Assembly (NCBI GenBank): GCA_963675055.2
Contig: CAXXJE010000004.1
Span: 868,001-932,000, forward strand
Reading direction: 5' to 3'
Origin: PGYT01 sp963675055
GTDB taxonomy: Bacteria; Bacteroidota; Ignavibacteria; Ignavibacteriales; Melioribacteraceae
DNA length: 64,000 bases
Shown: positions 43,509 to 52,552 of the stretch, piece after piece
Position numbering within the stretch: the first letter of the stretch is position 1
How the letters are laid out: every line of letters begins with the position of its first letter
The notes under the pieces: model-generated
The model's database searches: none
What the model was told of the DNA's origin: nothing
The model's input: the letters and a program-made list of their open reading frames with translations, nothing else
Made by a program: the position numbers and the translations under genes

Positions 43509-46490
43509 TTACTTTAGAAGAGTCATTTTATGTGTCATGATATTTGATCCGGCTTCAAGTCGGTAAATATAAACACCACTTGTTAACTCTGAAGCATCAA
43601 ATGTAACCGAATGTGTACCGGCATTCTTTAATCCGTTAACCAAACTAGCTACTTCCTGACCCAGTATGTTATAAACCGACAGCTTAACCAGTCCGGCTTC
43701 AGGAATAGTATACTCGATTGAAGTACTCGGGTTAAAAGGATTAGGATAATTCTGGCTGAGCGAATAGCTTTCAGGAACACCGCCTAACTGATTTTCTTCT
43801 ACATCTGATATTAAACCAACATAACCAAGCTGGTCTAATGCAGTCCAGCCGAATAACCAGTTGTCGGAACCGAAAGCGCCAACATATGATGTCTGCATAA
43901 GATCACTGTCACCAAGTGTTTTAGCACCTGATAAAGCCGGGCTGCCGGCATCTGGTCTCGGATCCAAACCACCGTCTCTGTCACGGCTAATGCCTCTTAA
44001 CATAGGATCGGTTACTCTGTTGTTTGTTGCTGCATCACTTAAGTAAGCTTGTACGAAATCCTGATCTGAGAATTCGCTTACTGTGTTACCAGCCGCAAAG
44101 TCATACCAGATGTTGTTTTCTAACTTCAACTGACCTGCTTCAAATCTCTTGCGGCTGTCTTCTGCTTTCTCACCGCTATTGTCTATATCTTCTATTGTTA
44201 TGGCTAAGCCGCCTTCAAATCCGTTGAATTCTGTGAATATGCTATTATAGTAATATCCACCTGTGTTATCTCTGAATATCAACAACTGTCCGCCGTCACC
44301 TGCAGGTGTTGCGTCTACGCCAGGTCCGATGTAAGTTACGTTTGACAATGTCGGAGTTGCATATGGTGTTCCCTGCTCGTTGCCGCCTGCTCCATCCATC
44401 TCTGCTACTCGTCCTGCTGCATCAGGTGCCTGTATGGCAAACCAGAACTGATGTTTTCCACCGAATCCCTGATCCCAGTCAAATGCGTCATCTGAACAGA
44501 ATGCTGAAATTAAATATCTTGTATTTACTGTACCGCCGAAGAATTCAAATCCGTCGTCACCGCTTGCATATGATTCTACATATTCCAATACTGTTCCGTC
44601 GCCAACTGCGCCTACTGTTAATCCCTGAATTTCGTTTCCTGTACTGCTACCAATATTTATACCTGTGTGACGGATGCTTACATACTTAAATACACCACTG
44701 CTGTGATGTGGATCGTCGCCGCCATATCTTGCTCTTACTGCATCAATCTCGTTTACACCTTCTACTGATTTCACTTCGCTGTTGTTTGTTGTTGCTTTAC
44801 CCAGAAGTACTATACCGCCCCATTCGCCGCGGTCTGTATAATCAAGATTACCATTCAAGTCATCATTCACTGATGTGAATATAATTGGATTTTCTGCTGT
44901 ACCTTCTGCATAAATTTTACCTTCCCAAGTTACTACTAAGCCTGAAGCTTCGGTATTCTGTCCATCCTCTGCTTTGATGAGTGTTCCAGCATCAATAGTC
45001 AATGTTGCTGCTGAATCTACGAATACCATTCCGTCCAATATATATATGTTGTCAGCTGTCCAGTGTACATTAGAACCTACTGGTATATCTGCATCGGTAA
45101 CTCGTACTTCTGATTTACCCTCATCCGGTGCTTTCAAATAACCCAATTGATCGAGTGCAGTCCAGCCTAGGAGCCAGTTTTTTGCACCGAAAGCGCCTAC
45201 GAATGATGTCTGAACAAAGAAATCACCACTGACAGCAGTTGCGCCGCTTAAAGCAGGTGATCCAATTGCCGGACGAGGATCTAAGCCATTATCAGTAGAG
45301 CGGCTTACACCTCTTAACATAGGATCGGTTACTCTGTTACTTGTTGCTGCATCACTTAAATACGACTGTACGAAATCCTGATCTGAAAATTCATTTACTG
45401 TATTGCCTGCTGCAAAGTCGTACCAGATGTTGTTTTCCAACTTCAATTCACCTGCTTCAAATCTCTTGCGGCTGTCCTGTGCTTTCTCACCGCTGTTATC
45501 TATATCCTCTATTGTTACTCCCAAGCCGCCTTCAAATCCATTAAAGGCTGTGAATATACTGTTGTAGTAGTATCCGCCTGTGTTATCTCTGAATATCAAC
45601 AACTGTCCGCCGTCACCTTCCGGTGTTGCGTCTACGCCAGGTCCAATGTATGTTACGTTTGATAATGTTGGAGTTGCATAGGGTGTTCCCTGCTCATTGC
45701 CACCTGCTCCGTCCATCTCCGCTACTCTTCCTGCAGCATCAGGGCCCTGTATGGCAAACCAGAACTGATGTTTTCCACCAAATCCCTGATCCCAGTCAAA
45801 TGCGTCATCTGAACAGAATGCTGATATTAAATATCGTGTATTTACTGTTCCGCCGAAGAATTCAAATCCGTCGTCACCGCTGGCATAGGATTCTACGTAT
45901 TCCAATACTGTTCCGTCGCCCACAGCGCCTACTGTCAATCCTTGAATTTCGTTTCCTGTACTGCTTCCTATATTGATACCTGTGTGACGGATACTTACAT
46001 ACTTAAATACACCACTGCTATGATGAGGATCGTCTCCGCCGTATCTTGCTCTTACAGCATCTATCTCACTTACGCCTTCTACTGATTTTATCTCACTGTT
46101 ATTAGTTGTTGCTTTACCCAATAATACTACTCCACCCCATTCGCCGCGGTCTGTATAATCCAAATTGCCATTCAAATCATCATTTACTGATGTGAATATG
46201 ATTGGATTTTCTGCTGTACCTTCTGCATATATCTTACCTTCCCAGGTTACTACTAAACCTGATGCATCCGTATCCTGTCCATCTTCTGCTTTTATTATTG
46301 TTCCGGCATCGATAGTTAATGTTGCTGCTGAATCTACGAATACCATTCCGTCTAATATGTATATGTTATCTGATGTCCAGTGTACGTTCGAACCTACAGG
46401 TATGTCTGCATCAGTAACTCGTATTTCTGATTGTGCAAGTAGAAGTGCAGGTATAAGTAAAATCAATAGAATTAGTTGTCGAGATCTCAT
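43509..46490 (-). CDS. T9SS-secreted protein built from two near-identical tandem domains
   Basis: A 993-aa exported protein with signal peptide MRSRQLILLILLIPALLLAQ. Residues 21-451 and 460-890 are two copies of one domain with no visible indel, differing at only a few percent of residues. Each has beta-helix-like features (IYILDGMVFVDSAATLTIDAG, IYAEGTAENPIIFTS) and a His/Asp-rich DDPHHSSGVFKY. The last 85 residues are a T9SS type A sorting domain (SQNYPNPFNPST ... HKMTLLK). It lies 21 bp after a TonB receptor gene and shares its Pho-box-like promoter. A role in capturing or processing a phosphorus-containing ligand is a guess. Confidence 0.85.
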   Translation of the reverse strand: MRSRQLILLILLIPALLLAQSEIRVTDADIPVGSNVHWTSDNIYILDGMVFVDSAATLTIDAGTIIKAEDGQDTDASGLVVTWEGKIYAEGTAENPIIFTSVNDDLNGNLDYTDRGEWGGVVLLGKATTNNSEIKSVEGVSEIDAVRARYGGDDPHHSSGVFKYVSIRHTGINIGSSTGNEIQGLTVGAVGDGTVLEYVESYASGDDGFEFFGGTVNTRYLISAFCSDDAFDWDQGFGGKHQFWFAIQGPDAAGRVAEMDGAGGNEQGTPYATPTLSNVTYIGPGVDATPEGDGGQLLIFRDNTGGYYYNSIFTAFNGFEGGLGVTIEDIDNSGEKAQDSRKRFEAGELKLENNIWYDFAAGNTVNEFSDQDFVQSYLSDAATSNRVTDPMLRGVSRSTDNGLDPRPAIGSPALSGATAVSGDFFVQTSFVGAFGAKNWLLGWTALDQLGYLKAPDEGKSEVRVTDADIPVGSNVHWTADNIYILDGMVFVDSAATLTIDAGTLIKAEDGQNTEASGLVVTWEGKIYAEGTAENPIIFTSVNDDLNGNLDYTDRGEWGGIVLLGKATTNNSEVKSVEGVNEIDAVRARYGGDDPHHSSGVFKYVSIRHTGINIGSSTGNEIQGLTVGAVGDGTVLEYVESYASGDDGFEFFGGTVNTRYLISAFCSDDAFDWDQGFGGKHQFWFAIQAPDAAGRVAEMDGAGGNEQGTPYATPTLSNVTYIGPGVDATPAGDGGQLLIFRDNTGGYYYNSIFTEFNGFEGGLAITIEDIDNSGEKAEDSRKRFEAGQLKLENNIWYDFAAGNTVSEFSDQDFVQAYLSDAATNNRVTDPMLRGISRDRDGGLDPRPDAGSPALSGAKTLGDSDLMQTSYVGAFGSDNWLFGWTALDQLGYVGLISDVEENQLGGVPESYSLSQNYPNPFNPSTSIEYTIPEAGLVKLSVYNILGQEVASLVNGLKNAGTHSVTFDASELTSGVYIYRLEAGSNIMTHKMTLLK
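43821..45113 (-). repeat. Tandem repeat copy 2 (C-terminal domain)
   Basis: The 1293-bp second copy, in the same phase as copy 1 with a period of 1317 bp (439 codons). Many third-position differences from copy 1 leave the protein unchanged. Confidence 0.9.
45138..46430 (-). repeat. Tandem repeat copy 1 (N-terminal domain)
   Basis: The 1293-bp first copy, encoding residues 21-451, followed by an eight-codon linker (LKAPDEGK) before copy 2. Confidence 0.9.
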
Positions 46491-46511
46491 TTGTTCTCCT
46501 TATCGTGTTTT

Positions 46512-49445
46512 TTATAGTTTGTATGAAAGTCCGATCGAATACGTCGAGCCTAATCTGTAGGCTGAGTAATTGAAATCTTTATTAACTACGCCGTTATCAA
46601 GTGTATAGCTGAAAATTTGTTCGGGATCGAGAATGTTTTTCGCAGAGAATGATATTTCCAAATGATCCAACAGACCCTGAGTGGCTTTGAAATCGAGGCT
46701 GCCGTATCCTCTTTCGTACACGTCGGGTGTTGCGTGTCTGCCTGTAACATAAAGTCTGTCGCCAAATATATAGTAGTATATTCCTGCTGAGGTTTTAGTT
46801 TCAAAACTGTCGTAAGTAAGGTTAAGATTGAATAAATAAGGCGATTGTCCGGGGAAAGGTCTTGTTTTATCCGGATTAGGATCACCGTTTGCAATCTTTT
46901 CGTCAAGGTCTTCCTGAGGCACATCAACTTCCGAATGAACCAGTGAGAAATTCGTACCAAGTTTGAAATTTTCAAGAAGCGGAGATAAGAACCCGAGATT
47001 CTTCCTGAGTTCCACTTCAAGTCCGTAAACTCTTGCCTGATCAACATTCTTAACACTTCTAAGTGTATTGTCGTCGCTGAACGTTGGATCAATATAACTT
47101 TCAATAGGATCTTTAAAGTCTTTGTAGAACGCGCTGACCGCGACAATTTCACCCGGATTTACGAACCACTCCCATCTTACATCATAATTCTTTATAAGAG
47201 TTCTTTTTAGATCAGGATTACCGACATACAGAAAGTCGCCGACGAACTCGAAGCTTAGATATGGTGCAAGTTCTCTGAAAGTAGGACGCGCAATAGTATG
47301 TGTATAAGCGAATCTCAAATTCATTACCGGATTCAGCGCGTAGATCAGGTTGATAGAAGGAAGAATATCAGTATTGTCTAGTTTTCCCGTTACATCATCT
47401 TCATCAAGTGTACGGCTCTTCATATATGTTGTTTCAACACGCGCGCCGCCAATGAATCTAATTTGTCGTGAAAGTGGCAATTCGAACATCAAATAACCGG
47501 CGTTGACTAGAGATTCACCACGGAAATAATTTGTGGAATCTCTTGTAGCCTGGTTATCGATTGTAAGTCCGAACCATTTGCGTGGCCTGTCCGGTTTGCT
47601 TAAAGAATCCACAATGCCAACATCATTAAATACATCTTCTACGTTATCATAATCGCTAAGTCCCAGTGTGTTTTCATTGTAGTCAAAACGTCGCTGGTTA
47701 TAGACTCTGTTTACATCACTGAAGTAAAAACCGGATTTCATTTTGGCAGGGCTGTCGTTCCAGACTTTGAACGGCAAAGAAAAATTTAATTGAGATGAAA
47801 CATTCTTTTCTTCCAGATCGCGGAAGTATCTCGAAATCGGCTGGGAGTTAGCCTTATCGAAACTGTTTGTTCTGCTGCCATCGTCATTGATTTTAAAAAT
47901 ATTAAAAAAGTATCTCTGATCCGGCTCGTCCTGTGTATTTACAGCGTAAGATAGTTTCCAATCTAATTTGGAGTTATTCAGGAATCGCAGTGCGTGGTCA
48001 CCTTCTAACTGGTAATTATCCAAAGCTCTTTCTGTCCATGAGATAACGCGTGTTTCAAATGTTACAGTCGATGATGCGGAGGATCTGTCCCTGTCTCGAA
48101 CACCAACCATATATCGTCCCGTTGACTCGCCGCTTTGTGTTCTCATGTATGAAAACTTTAACTCGCCGAGTGAGCTGTTTTTATAAGCGACATTAGCTAT
48201 AGCGCCCCAGTCGACTGATCTTGTGCCTTTCAGGTCACTTCCTTGAAATTCAGCTTCGAGTCCGGTAACATCCGATAAAGCACCGACAAGTTTATATCGT
48301 CCGATCTCACCATTTTCAACTAATGAATATTTTTGTCCCCAGGTAACACTTCCGAAATAGCCAAGCGAATTTTCATTGGATCCATCGAGATTTATAGTGT
48401 TGCCGACCGATAGTGCGAGCGAACTGTTCATCGGTGCATCAGCTTTACCGGGTATCATATTATTACTAAACGCGTTCGAATACTCATCTAATTTTAAAGC
48501 CTCTTCTCTGGTCTTAACGGAGCTAGCTCTTTGAATCTCAGTATTGTAATTGTCAAGGAGTCCCGGTATCTCCCTTGTTCCGTCATCGAATCCAAGCCAG
48601 TCATAATCGCCGCTGTTACCGAGAATAAAATTGTCGTTTCCAGTTGCTACCGTGTTGAATCCGGATGATGTTGTTAATTGGAGTGAGAATTTCTCCGGAT
48701 AACTTTTTAAAGTTACGTCAACCAGACCGCCTGTAAATGTACCGGGTTTATCGGGAGTAAATGTTTTTATCGTGTTTATATTGTTCAACATGTTTCCGGG
48801 AATAAGGTCGAGCTGGAATGATTTCCTGTCGGGATCTGCACTCGGAAGCTCAGCGCCGTTCAACATTGTTGAGGAGTATCTTTCACCAAGTCCGCGTACA
48901 TAAACATATTTTCCGCCTACAACGGAAGCGCCGGTAACTTTTTTCATAGCTGCTGCGGCATCACCGCTTCCCGATTTTGAAATCTCTTCAGCGCTTATTG
49001 CATCGCTAACAGATATTGATTTTTGTCGTTTTGCCAGCAAGGAGGCTTCAGTATTTGAAACGGCTTTAGCTGATATTACAACTTCTTCTGTCTCGAAACT
49101 TTCGGTTTTCATAACGAGATCTATTCTGGTAACCTCATCAGCTTTAATTTGAACACCTGTAATTGTTTGTTTAGAGTAACCAATACTGGAAAAAACAACC
49201 GTATATGTTCCGGCGGGGATTCTCTCAATAACATACTTGCCATCTATATCCGTTGCGGCTCCAAAAGTGGTTCCGTCGATGAATACATTCGCGCCTATCA
49301 ATCCATCTCCGAATTCTGCATCCACCAGAGTACCGGATAAGATACCGTTTGATTGTGCCGCTATATTTATTGATATCGCTATCAACATGATTATTAGGAA
49401 TTTCAATTTTGTCATACTTGCAGTAATAATACTGTTTGCTTTCAT
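46512..49445 (-). CDS. TonB-dependent receptor, carboxypeptidase-regulatory-like N-terminus
   Basis: A 977-aa outer-membrane receptor. AGGAG lies six bases before the ATG and a signal peptide follows (LKFLIIMLIAISINIAAQ). A carboxypeptidase D regulatory-like domain (about 33-120, GILSGTLVDAEFGDGLIGAN) precedes the plug (VVGGKYVYVRGLGERYSS, LNGAELPSADPDRKSFQLDL) and the barrel, ending in IGLSYKL. The LNG..PSADPDRKS plug is shared with receptors that import non-siderophore ligands. It is followed after 21 bp by the duplicated T9SS protein and preceded by a six-repeat Pho-box-like array, so phosphate limitation is the likely inducer (inference). Confidence 0.9.
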   Translation of the reverse strand: MKANSIITASMTKLKFLIIMLIAISINIAAQSNGILSGTLVDAEFGDGLIGANVFIDGTTFGAATDIDGKYVIERIPAGTYTVVFSSIGYSKQTITGVQIKADEVTRIDLVMKTESFETEEVVISAKAVSNTEASLLAKRQKSISVSDAISAEEISKSGSGDAAAAMKKVTGASVVGGKYVYVRGLGERYSSTMLNGAELPSADPDRKSFQLDLIPGNMLNNINTIKTFTPDKPGTFTGGLVDVTLKSYPEKFSLQLTTSSGFNTVATGNDNFILGNSGDYDWLGFDDGTREIPGLLDNYNTEIQRASSVKTREEALKLDEYSNAFSNNMIPGKADAPMNSSLALSVGNTINLDGSNENSLGYFGSVTWGQKYSLVENGEIGRYKLVGALSDVTGLEAEFQGSDLKGTRSVDWGAIANVAYKNSSLGELKFSYMRTQSGESTGRYMVGVRDRDRSSASSTVTFETRVISWTERALDNYQLEGDHALRFLNNSKLDWKLSYAVNTQDEPDQRYFFNIFKINDDGSRTNSFDKANSQPISRYFRDLEEKNVSSQLNFSLPFKVWNDSPAKMKSGFYFSDVNRVYNQRRFDYNENTLGLSDYDNVEDVFNDVGIVDSLSKPDRPRKWFGLTIDNQATRDSTNYFRGESLVNAGYLMFELPLSRQIRFIGGARVETTYMKSRTLDEDDVTGKLDNTDILPSINLIYALNPVMNLRFAYTHTIARPTFRELAPYLSFEFVGDFLYVGNPDLKRTLIKNYDVRWEWFVNPGEIVAVSAFYKDFKDPIESYIDPTFSDDNTLRSVKNVDQARVYGLEVELRKNLGFLSPLLENFKLGTNFSLVHSEVDVPQEDLDEKIANGDPNPDKTRPFPGQSPYLFNLNLTYDSFETKTSAGIYYYIFGDRLYVTGRHATPDVYERGYGSLDFKATQGLLDHLEISFSAKNILDPEQIFSYTLDNGVVNKDFNYSAYRLGSTYSIGLSYKL

Positions 49446-49487
49446 GTCTCTCTCCTTCCATGAAATAGAATTAGTTATTTACGTGCC

Positions 49488-49565
49488 CAAAGTTAGTTGA
49501 TGAATATTAACTGGCTATTAAGGCAGTATTAACAGATTTTTAAAGTAATGTTAAGAGAATATTAA
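49488..49565 (-). promoter_or_regulatory. Pho-box-like array: six TTAA(T/C/A)A repeats at 11-bp period plus -7 box
   Basis: On the minus strand TTAAxA hexamers occur six times with TTAA cores beginning at plus positions 49562, 49551, 49540, 49529, 49518 and 49507: exactly 11 bp apart. Nine bases past the last repeat lies TAACTTTG (49495-49488), a perfect TAnnTTTG -7 box, which in turn is about 40 bases before the start codon of the receptor gene. Direct repeats at one-helical-turn spacing replacing the -35/-33 element are the hallmark of PhoB/PhoP sites (TTAACA in Bacillus, CTGTCAT in Escherichia). Seen: repeats, period, -7 box. Inferred: the regulator. Confidence 0.72.
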
Positions 49566-49662
49566 ATGATTTGTTTTTGGAGTGCTTTTAATGAAATCGT
49601 GTGATATTGCAGATTACTAAAGTTAACATTGGAAATAAAACAGTTGACAAATCAGGGCAGTT

Positions 49663-50475
49663 TCATTTTAGAATATACTCCTTCCTGCCCCATTTAATAA
49701 GTCTGGATTTAATAAATTCCACTATTTTATTATGTTCTTCGATACCGCGTCCTTCAACCATGAACGGTTCCCCGAATTCGAAGTGCACCTTCTTGGATAT
49801 ATCTATTTTACCGGCTTCTTTAATTACTCTACCATTATCATAGGCATCAGTAAGAAGTGCAATCGGTATAACCGGCACTTTATTCTGTTTCGCGAGTTTA
49901 ATCCCGAGTGTATTGAAATTTTTCGGATCAAAATATTTACTTCTGGTTTTCTGTGGAAATATTACAATCGATTTACCTGCTGCCAACCTTGCGGCGCCGT
50001 CTTCCATAACTCGTTTCAGGTCTTCACGCGGATTCTCTCGTCCGACTATTATTGGATCACGAGCAGAATTGATCGGACCGAATAACGGATAATCAGTTAG
50101 TTCTTTTTTAGTTATGAAGACAATTCTTTTAACCGGATGAATGATACCAGGAAGCGCAACTGTTTCATAGGTGCTCATATGATTGGAAATGAAAACCACC
50201 GGCCCGTCGATTTTAGTTAGATTACTCATTCCCTTAATCTCAACATTGAATCCGGATCGCTCACTTCCGTGGAAAATATCCAGCGAACTTTTTACCCAGT
50301 TATAATCGTCATATGTACCCTCTTTCACTCTTCGGTTGGACCAGAAGATAGCTCTTACAAGCATTAGATAGAAACCTATTGCAGAACCCAAAAGAGAAAA
50401 TCTCTTTGCGTCATCGGCGGTTTTGTACTCATCACCGGTTGCCAGTATTTCCTGAAATTTATCGTTTGGATTCAT
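49663..50475 (-). CDS. Lysophospholipid acyltransferase-like protein (PlsC family) with altered motifs
   Basis: A 270-aa protein of the 1-acylglycerol-3-phosphate acyltransferase family. The catalytic block reads NHMSTYE (98-104), so the usual HX4D is HX4E. Block III reads FPQKTR (172-177) in place of FPEGTR. Block II can be seen near FGPINSARDPIIVGR. One hydrophobic segment (about 27-45) anchors it to the inner membrane. The changes raise doubt about the acceptor, though HX4E variants could remain active. Separate from the tRNA cluster by a terminator. Confidence 0.75.
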   Translation of the reverse strand: MNPNDKFQEILATGDEYKTADDAKRFSLLGSAIGFYLMLVRAIFWSNRRVKEGTYDDYNWVKSSLDIFHGSERSGFNVEIKGMSNLTKIDGPVVFISNHMSTYETVALPGIIHPVKRIVFITKKELTDYPLFGPINSARDPIIVGRENPREDLKRVMEDGAARLAAGKSIVIFPQKTRSKYFDPKNFNTLGIKLAKQNKVPVIPIALLTDAYDNGRVIKEAGKIDISKKVHFEFGEPFMVEGRGIEEHNKIVEFIKSRLIKWGRKEYILK

Positions 50476-50524
50476 ACGAGTGCTTTATATTACTATTTAA
50501 TTTACTAATGATTGGTTTAAAATG

Positions 50525-50557
50525 AAAAAGCCCCGAAGAAAAACTTCGAGGCTTTTT
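50525..50557 (-). terminator. Terminator after the tRNA-Glu gene
   Basis: AAAAAGCC-C-CGAAG / CTTCG-A-GGCTTTTT, 5-base loop, symmetric A and T runs, so it can act on both strands. It ends the minus-strand tRNA cluster. Confidence 0.85.
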
Positions 50558-50558
50558 G

Positions 50559-50632
50559 TGACCCCAACGGGGCTCGAACCCGTACTCTCCACCTTGAAAG
50601 GGTGATGTGTTAACCAGTTACACCATGGGGCC
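50559..50632 (-). tRNA. tRNA-Glu (TTC)
   Basis: Complete cloverleaf. The acceptor GGCCCCA pairs with TGGGGTC, the anticodon loop is CTTTCAA (anticodon TTC) and the T loop GTTCGAGC is standard. The discriminator is A and no CCA is encoded. Confidence 0.95.
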
Positions 50633-50649
50633 AAAACTTTTTATACTTG

Positions 50650-50724
50650 GGTGAGTAATGGGACTTGAACCCACGACCTTCTGGGCCACAACCAGACGCT
50701 CTAACCAACTGAGCTATACCCACC
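50650..50724 (-). tRNA. tRNA-His (GTG)
   Basis: Complete cloverleaf with anticodon loop TTGTGGC. The extra G at -1 faces C73, the identity element of tRNA-His, and acceptor GTGGGTA pairs with TACTCAC. CCA is not encoded. Confidence 0.95.
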
Positions 50725-50879
50725 ATTTAAAACTAAAATAACAAGTCTTATCGCCGGTATTATGTTCTAGGCAGCAGCTTTCTAATTCGAAAGACAAAAA
50801 CACTTTCCCTCAATAACTTCAACTCTCAATTGAGAAGAATTGTGTTTATCCAAACGGGTACAAAGCATGTTATTGAATG
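50725..50879. other. Spacer between tRNA-Arg and tRNA-His
   Basis: 155 bp without a gene. CTCAATTGAG is a small palindrome near the middle. No further tRNA or ORF is visible. Confidence 0.4.
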
Positions 50880-50953
50880 TACGCCAGAGTGGACTCGAAC
50901 CACTAACCTACAGCTTAGAAGGCTGTTGCTCTATCCGATTGAGCTACTGGCGC
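50880..50953 (-). tRNA. tRNA-Arg (TCT)
   Basis: Complete cloverleaf. Anticodon loop CTTCTAA gives TCT. Acceptor GCGCCAG pairs with CTGGCGT, leaving a G-U pair at 1-72; discriminator A. CCA is not encoded. Confidence 0.94.
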
Positions 50954-51098
50954 ATTTTGCATTTCTAATGCAATGAAACCAGCGACAGACGCACTAGCCG
51001 GCAGTATAAGAATAAACTTTCTAATGTTCTGCGCGGCCTGCATTTTCAATATTTCCCAATGTCCGCCTATAAAAGATTACACAGGCAGTAAGGAAATG

Positions 51099-51173
51099 TC
51101 GGGGCGGCAGGATTCGAACCTGCGACCTCCTGCTCCCAAAGCAGGCGCGCTGACCGGACTACGCTACGCCCCG
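51099..51173 (-). tRNA. tRNA-Pro (TGG)
   Basis: Complete cloverleaf. Anticodon loop TTTGGGA gives TGG. Acceptor CGGGGCG pairs with CGCCCCG; discriminator A. First of the four tRNAs in transcription order. Confidence 0.95.
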
Positions 51174-51275
51174 GAATTTGTACCCAATTGCTTTGGTTTC
51201 AATACGTTAAGAACGCTTTTAAATAAGGCTTGTTAAAATATAGTTTAATTCAGATAATGTCAATTTTTATACGGG

Positions 51276-51283
51276 TATTTTTG
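51276..51283 (+). promoter_or_regulatory. -7 box (TATTTTTG) ahead of the Lol operon
   Basis: Perfect TAnnTTTG 48 bases before the first Lol gene start. No clear TTTG at 19-20 bases upstream. Confidence 0.35.
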
Positions 51284-51331
51284 CCAAATTTATTATAACT
51301 TAAGATTTCTTTTAAATAGAAAAAGTTCGCG

Positions 51332-52552
51332 ATGTCATTACCCTTCTATATCGCAAAAAGATACATTAAGTCCAAGAAGAACTCCCAACTGATTTCCCTT
51401 ATTTCCGTTATCAGCATAGCCGGTATATCAGTCGGTGTAGCCGTGCTCATAATTGCCCTTACTGTCCTGGAAGGGTTTGAGAATGTGGTTGAGAATAAAA
51501 TAATCGGCTTTAATGAGCATATCGTCGTGTCGGGTTTCAGCAACAGGAATATACCGGATACACCTGAATCAATTGGCCGGATAAAAGAATTGGCGAATCC
51601 TCATCTCGAAAATGTAACTCCATACATTTCAAAAAGTGTAATACTGCGCAGCCGTAACAGTGCCGATGGATTACTTTTAATCGGAGTTGAACAGCAATCC
51701 GAACTTGATATAAAGAATTACATTATTAATGGACATTATGATTTCGAGGCTGTCAACGGAAATGGAATAATTATCGGGAATAAACTTGCTGCCCGACTTG
51801 GGATAAAACTTAATGATAAGCTCACTGTAATAGCACTAAATAACGACAAACTGCCCTCCCCGGTTAATCCTCCCCTGTTGAAACAATTTATTGTAACCGG
51901 CATTTATGAAAGCGGTATGGCAATATATGATGACACAAGAGTATTTGTTAGTCTTCAGGCTGCATCTGACTTTCTGGGGTTGGACGGATTCGTATCCGGG
52001 TACAATATAAAACTTAACGATATCAGCAAGATAGATTCCATTGAACACAAACTGCAGCGAAATCTGAGTTATCCGTATTATGTACAATCCATTTTCAAAA
52101 AGCATCAGAATATTTTTACCTGGCTCGATCTTCAGAAAAAACCAATTCCAATAATACTCGGGATGGTTATCATCGTTGCAGCGTTTAATATGATCGGGAC
52201 GATACTGATGATCGTACTCGAAAGGACCTCGGAAATCGGGATGCTCAGATCACTCGGAGCCAAGCGCCGGGAGATAATAAAACTGTTCCTTTATCAGGGA
52301 AGCTATTTATCGGTTATAGGTGTATTCATCGGTAACATTATTGCTATTATGTTAACACTGCTCCAAATAAATTTCAATATTATTTCACTACCAGGTTCGG
52401 TTTACTTTTTAACAACTGTTCCCTTTGAAATGAATCCGGCGACCTATCTGGGCGTATCCGGAACAGCTTTGATAATCTGTTTTCTGACGTCCCTGATACC
52501 CAGTTATATCGCATCCAAAGCCAACATTATAAACGCAATAAGGTTCAGCTAG
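51332..52552 (+). CDS. LolC/LolE-like lipoprotein-releasing permease
   Basis: A 406-aa inner-membrane protein of the FtsX/MacB-type permease family. It has one N-terminal helix (about 22-45), a large periplasmic domain and three C-terminal helices (about 270-400). The N-terminal IAKRYIKSKKNSQLISLISV and FtsX box in SEIGMLRSLGAKRREI are typical. Together with the next two genes it should form a LolCDE-type ABC transporter that extracts outer-membrane lipoproteins from the inner membrane. Its stop overlaps the next start (TAGTG). Confidence 0.87.
   Translation: MSLPFYIAKRYIKSKKNSQLISLISVISIAGISVGVAVLIIALTVLEGFENVVENKIIGFNEHIVVSGFSNRNIPDTPESIGRIKELANPHLENVTPYISKSVILRSRNSADGLLLIGVEQQSELDIKNYIINGHYDFEAVNGNGIIIGNKLAARLGIKLNDKLTVIALNNDKLPSPVNPPLLKQFIVTGIYESGMAIYDDTRVFVSLQAASDFLGLDGFVSGYNIKLNDISKIDSIEHKLQRNLSYPYYVQSIFKKHQNIFTWLDLQKKPIPIILGMVIIVAAFNMIGTILMIVLERTSEIGMLRSLGAKRREIIKLFLYQGSYLSVIGVFIGNIIAIMLTLLQINFNIISLPGSVYFLTTVPFEMNPATYLGVSGTALIICFLTSLIPSYIASKANIINAIRFS

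Noticed and set aside
44306..45976. Several plus-strand open frames rich in Arg, Leu and His, present twice
   Set aside because: They are antisense shadows of the tandem-duplicated secreted protein; they appear twice because the repeat does.
43821..46430. Repeat considered as a mobile element or composite transposon
   Set aside because: The repeats are in-frame protein domains in direct order, with no transposase or terminal inverted repeats.
50725..51098. Additional tRNA genes in the spacers of the tRNA cluster
   Set aside because: No second cloverleaf or T-loop GTTCRA with matching arms was found in either spacer.
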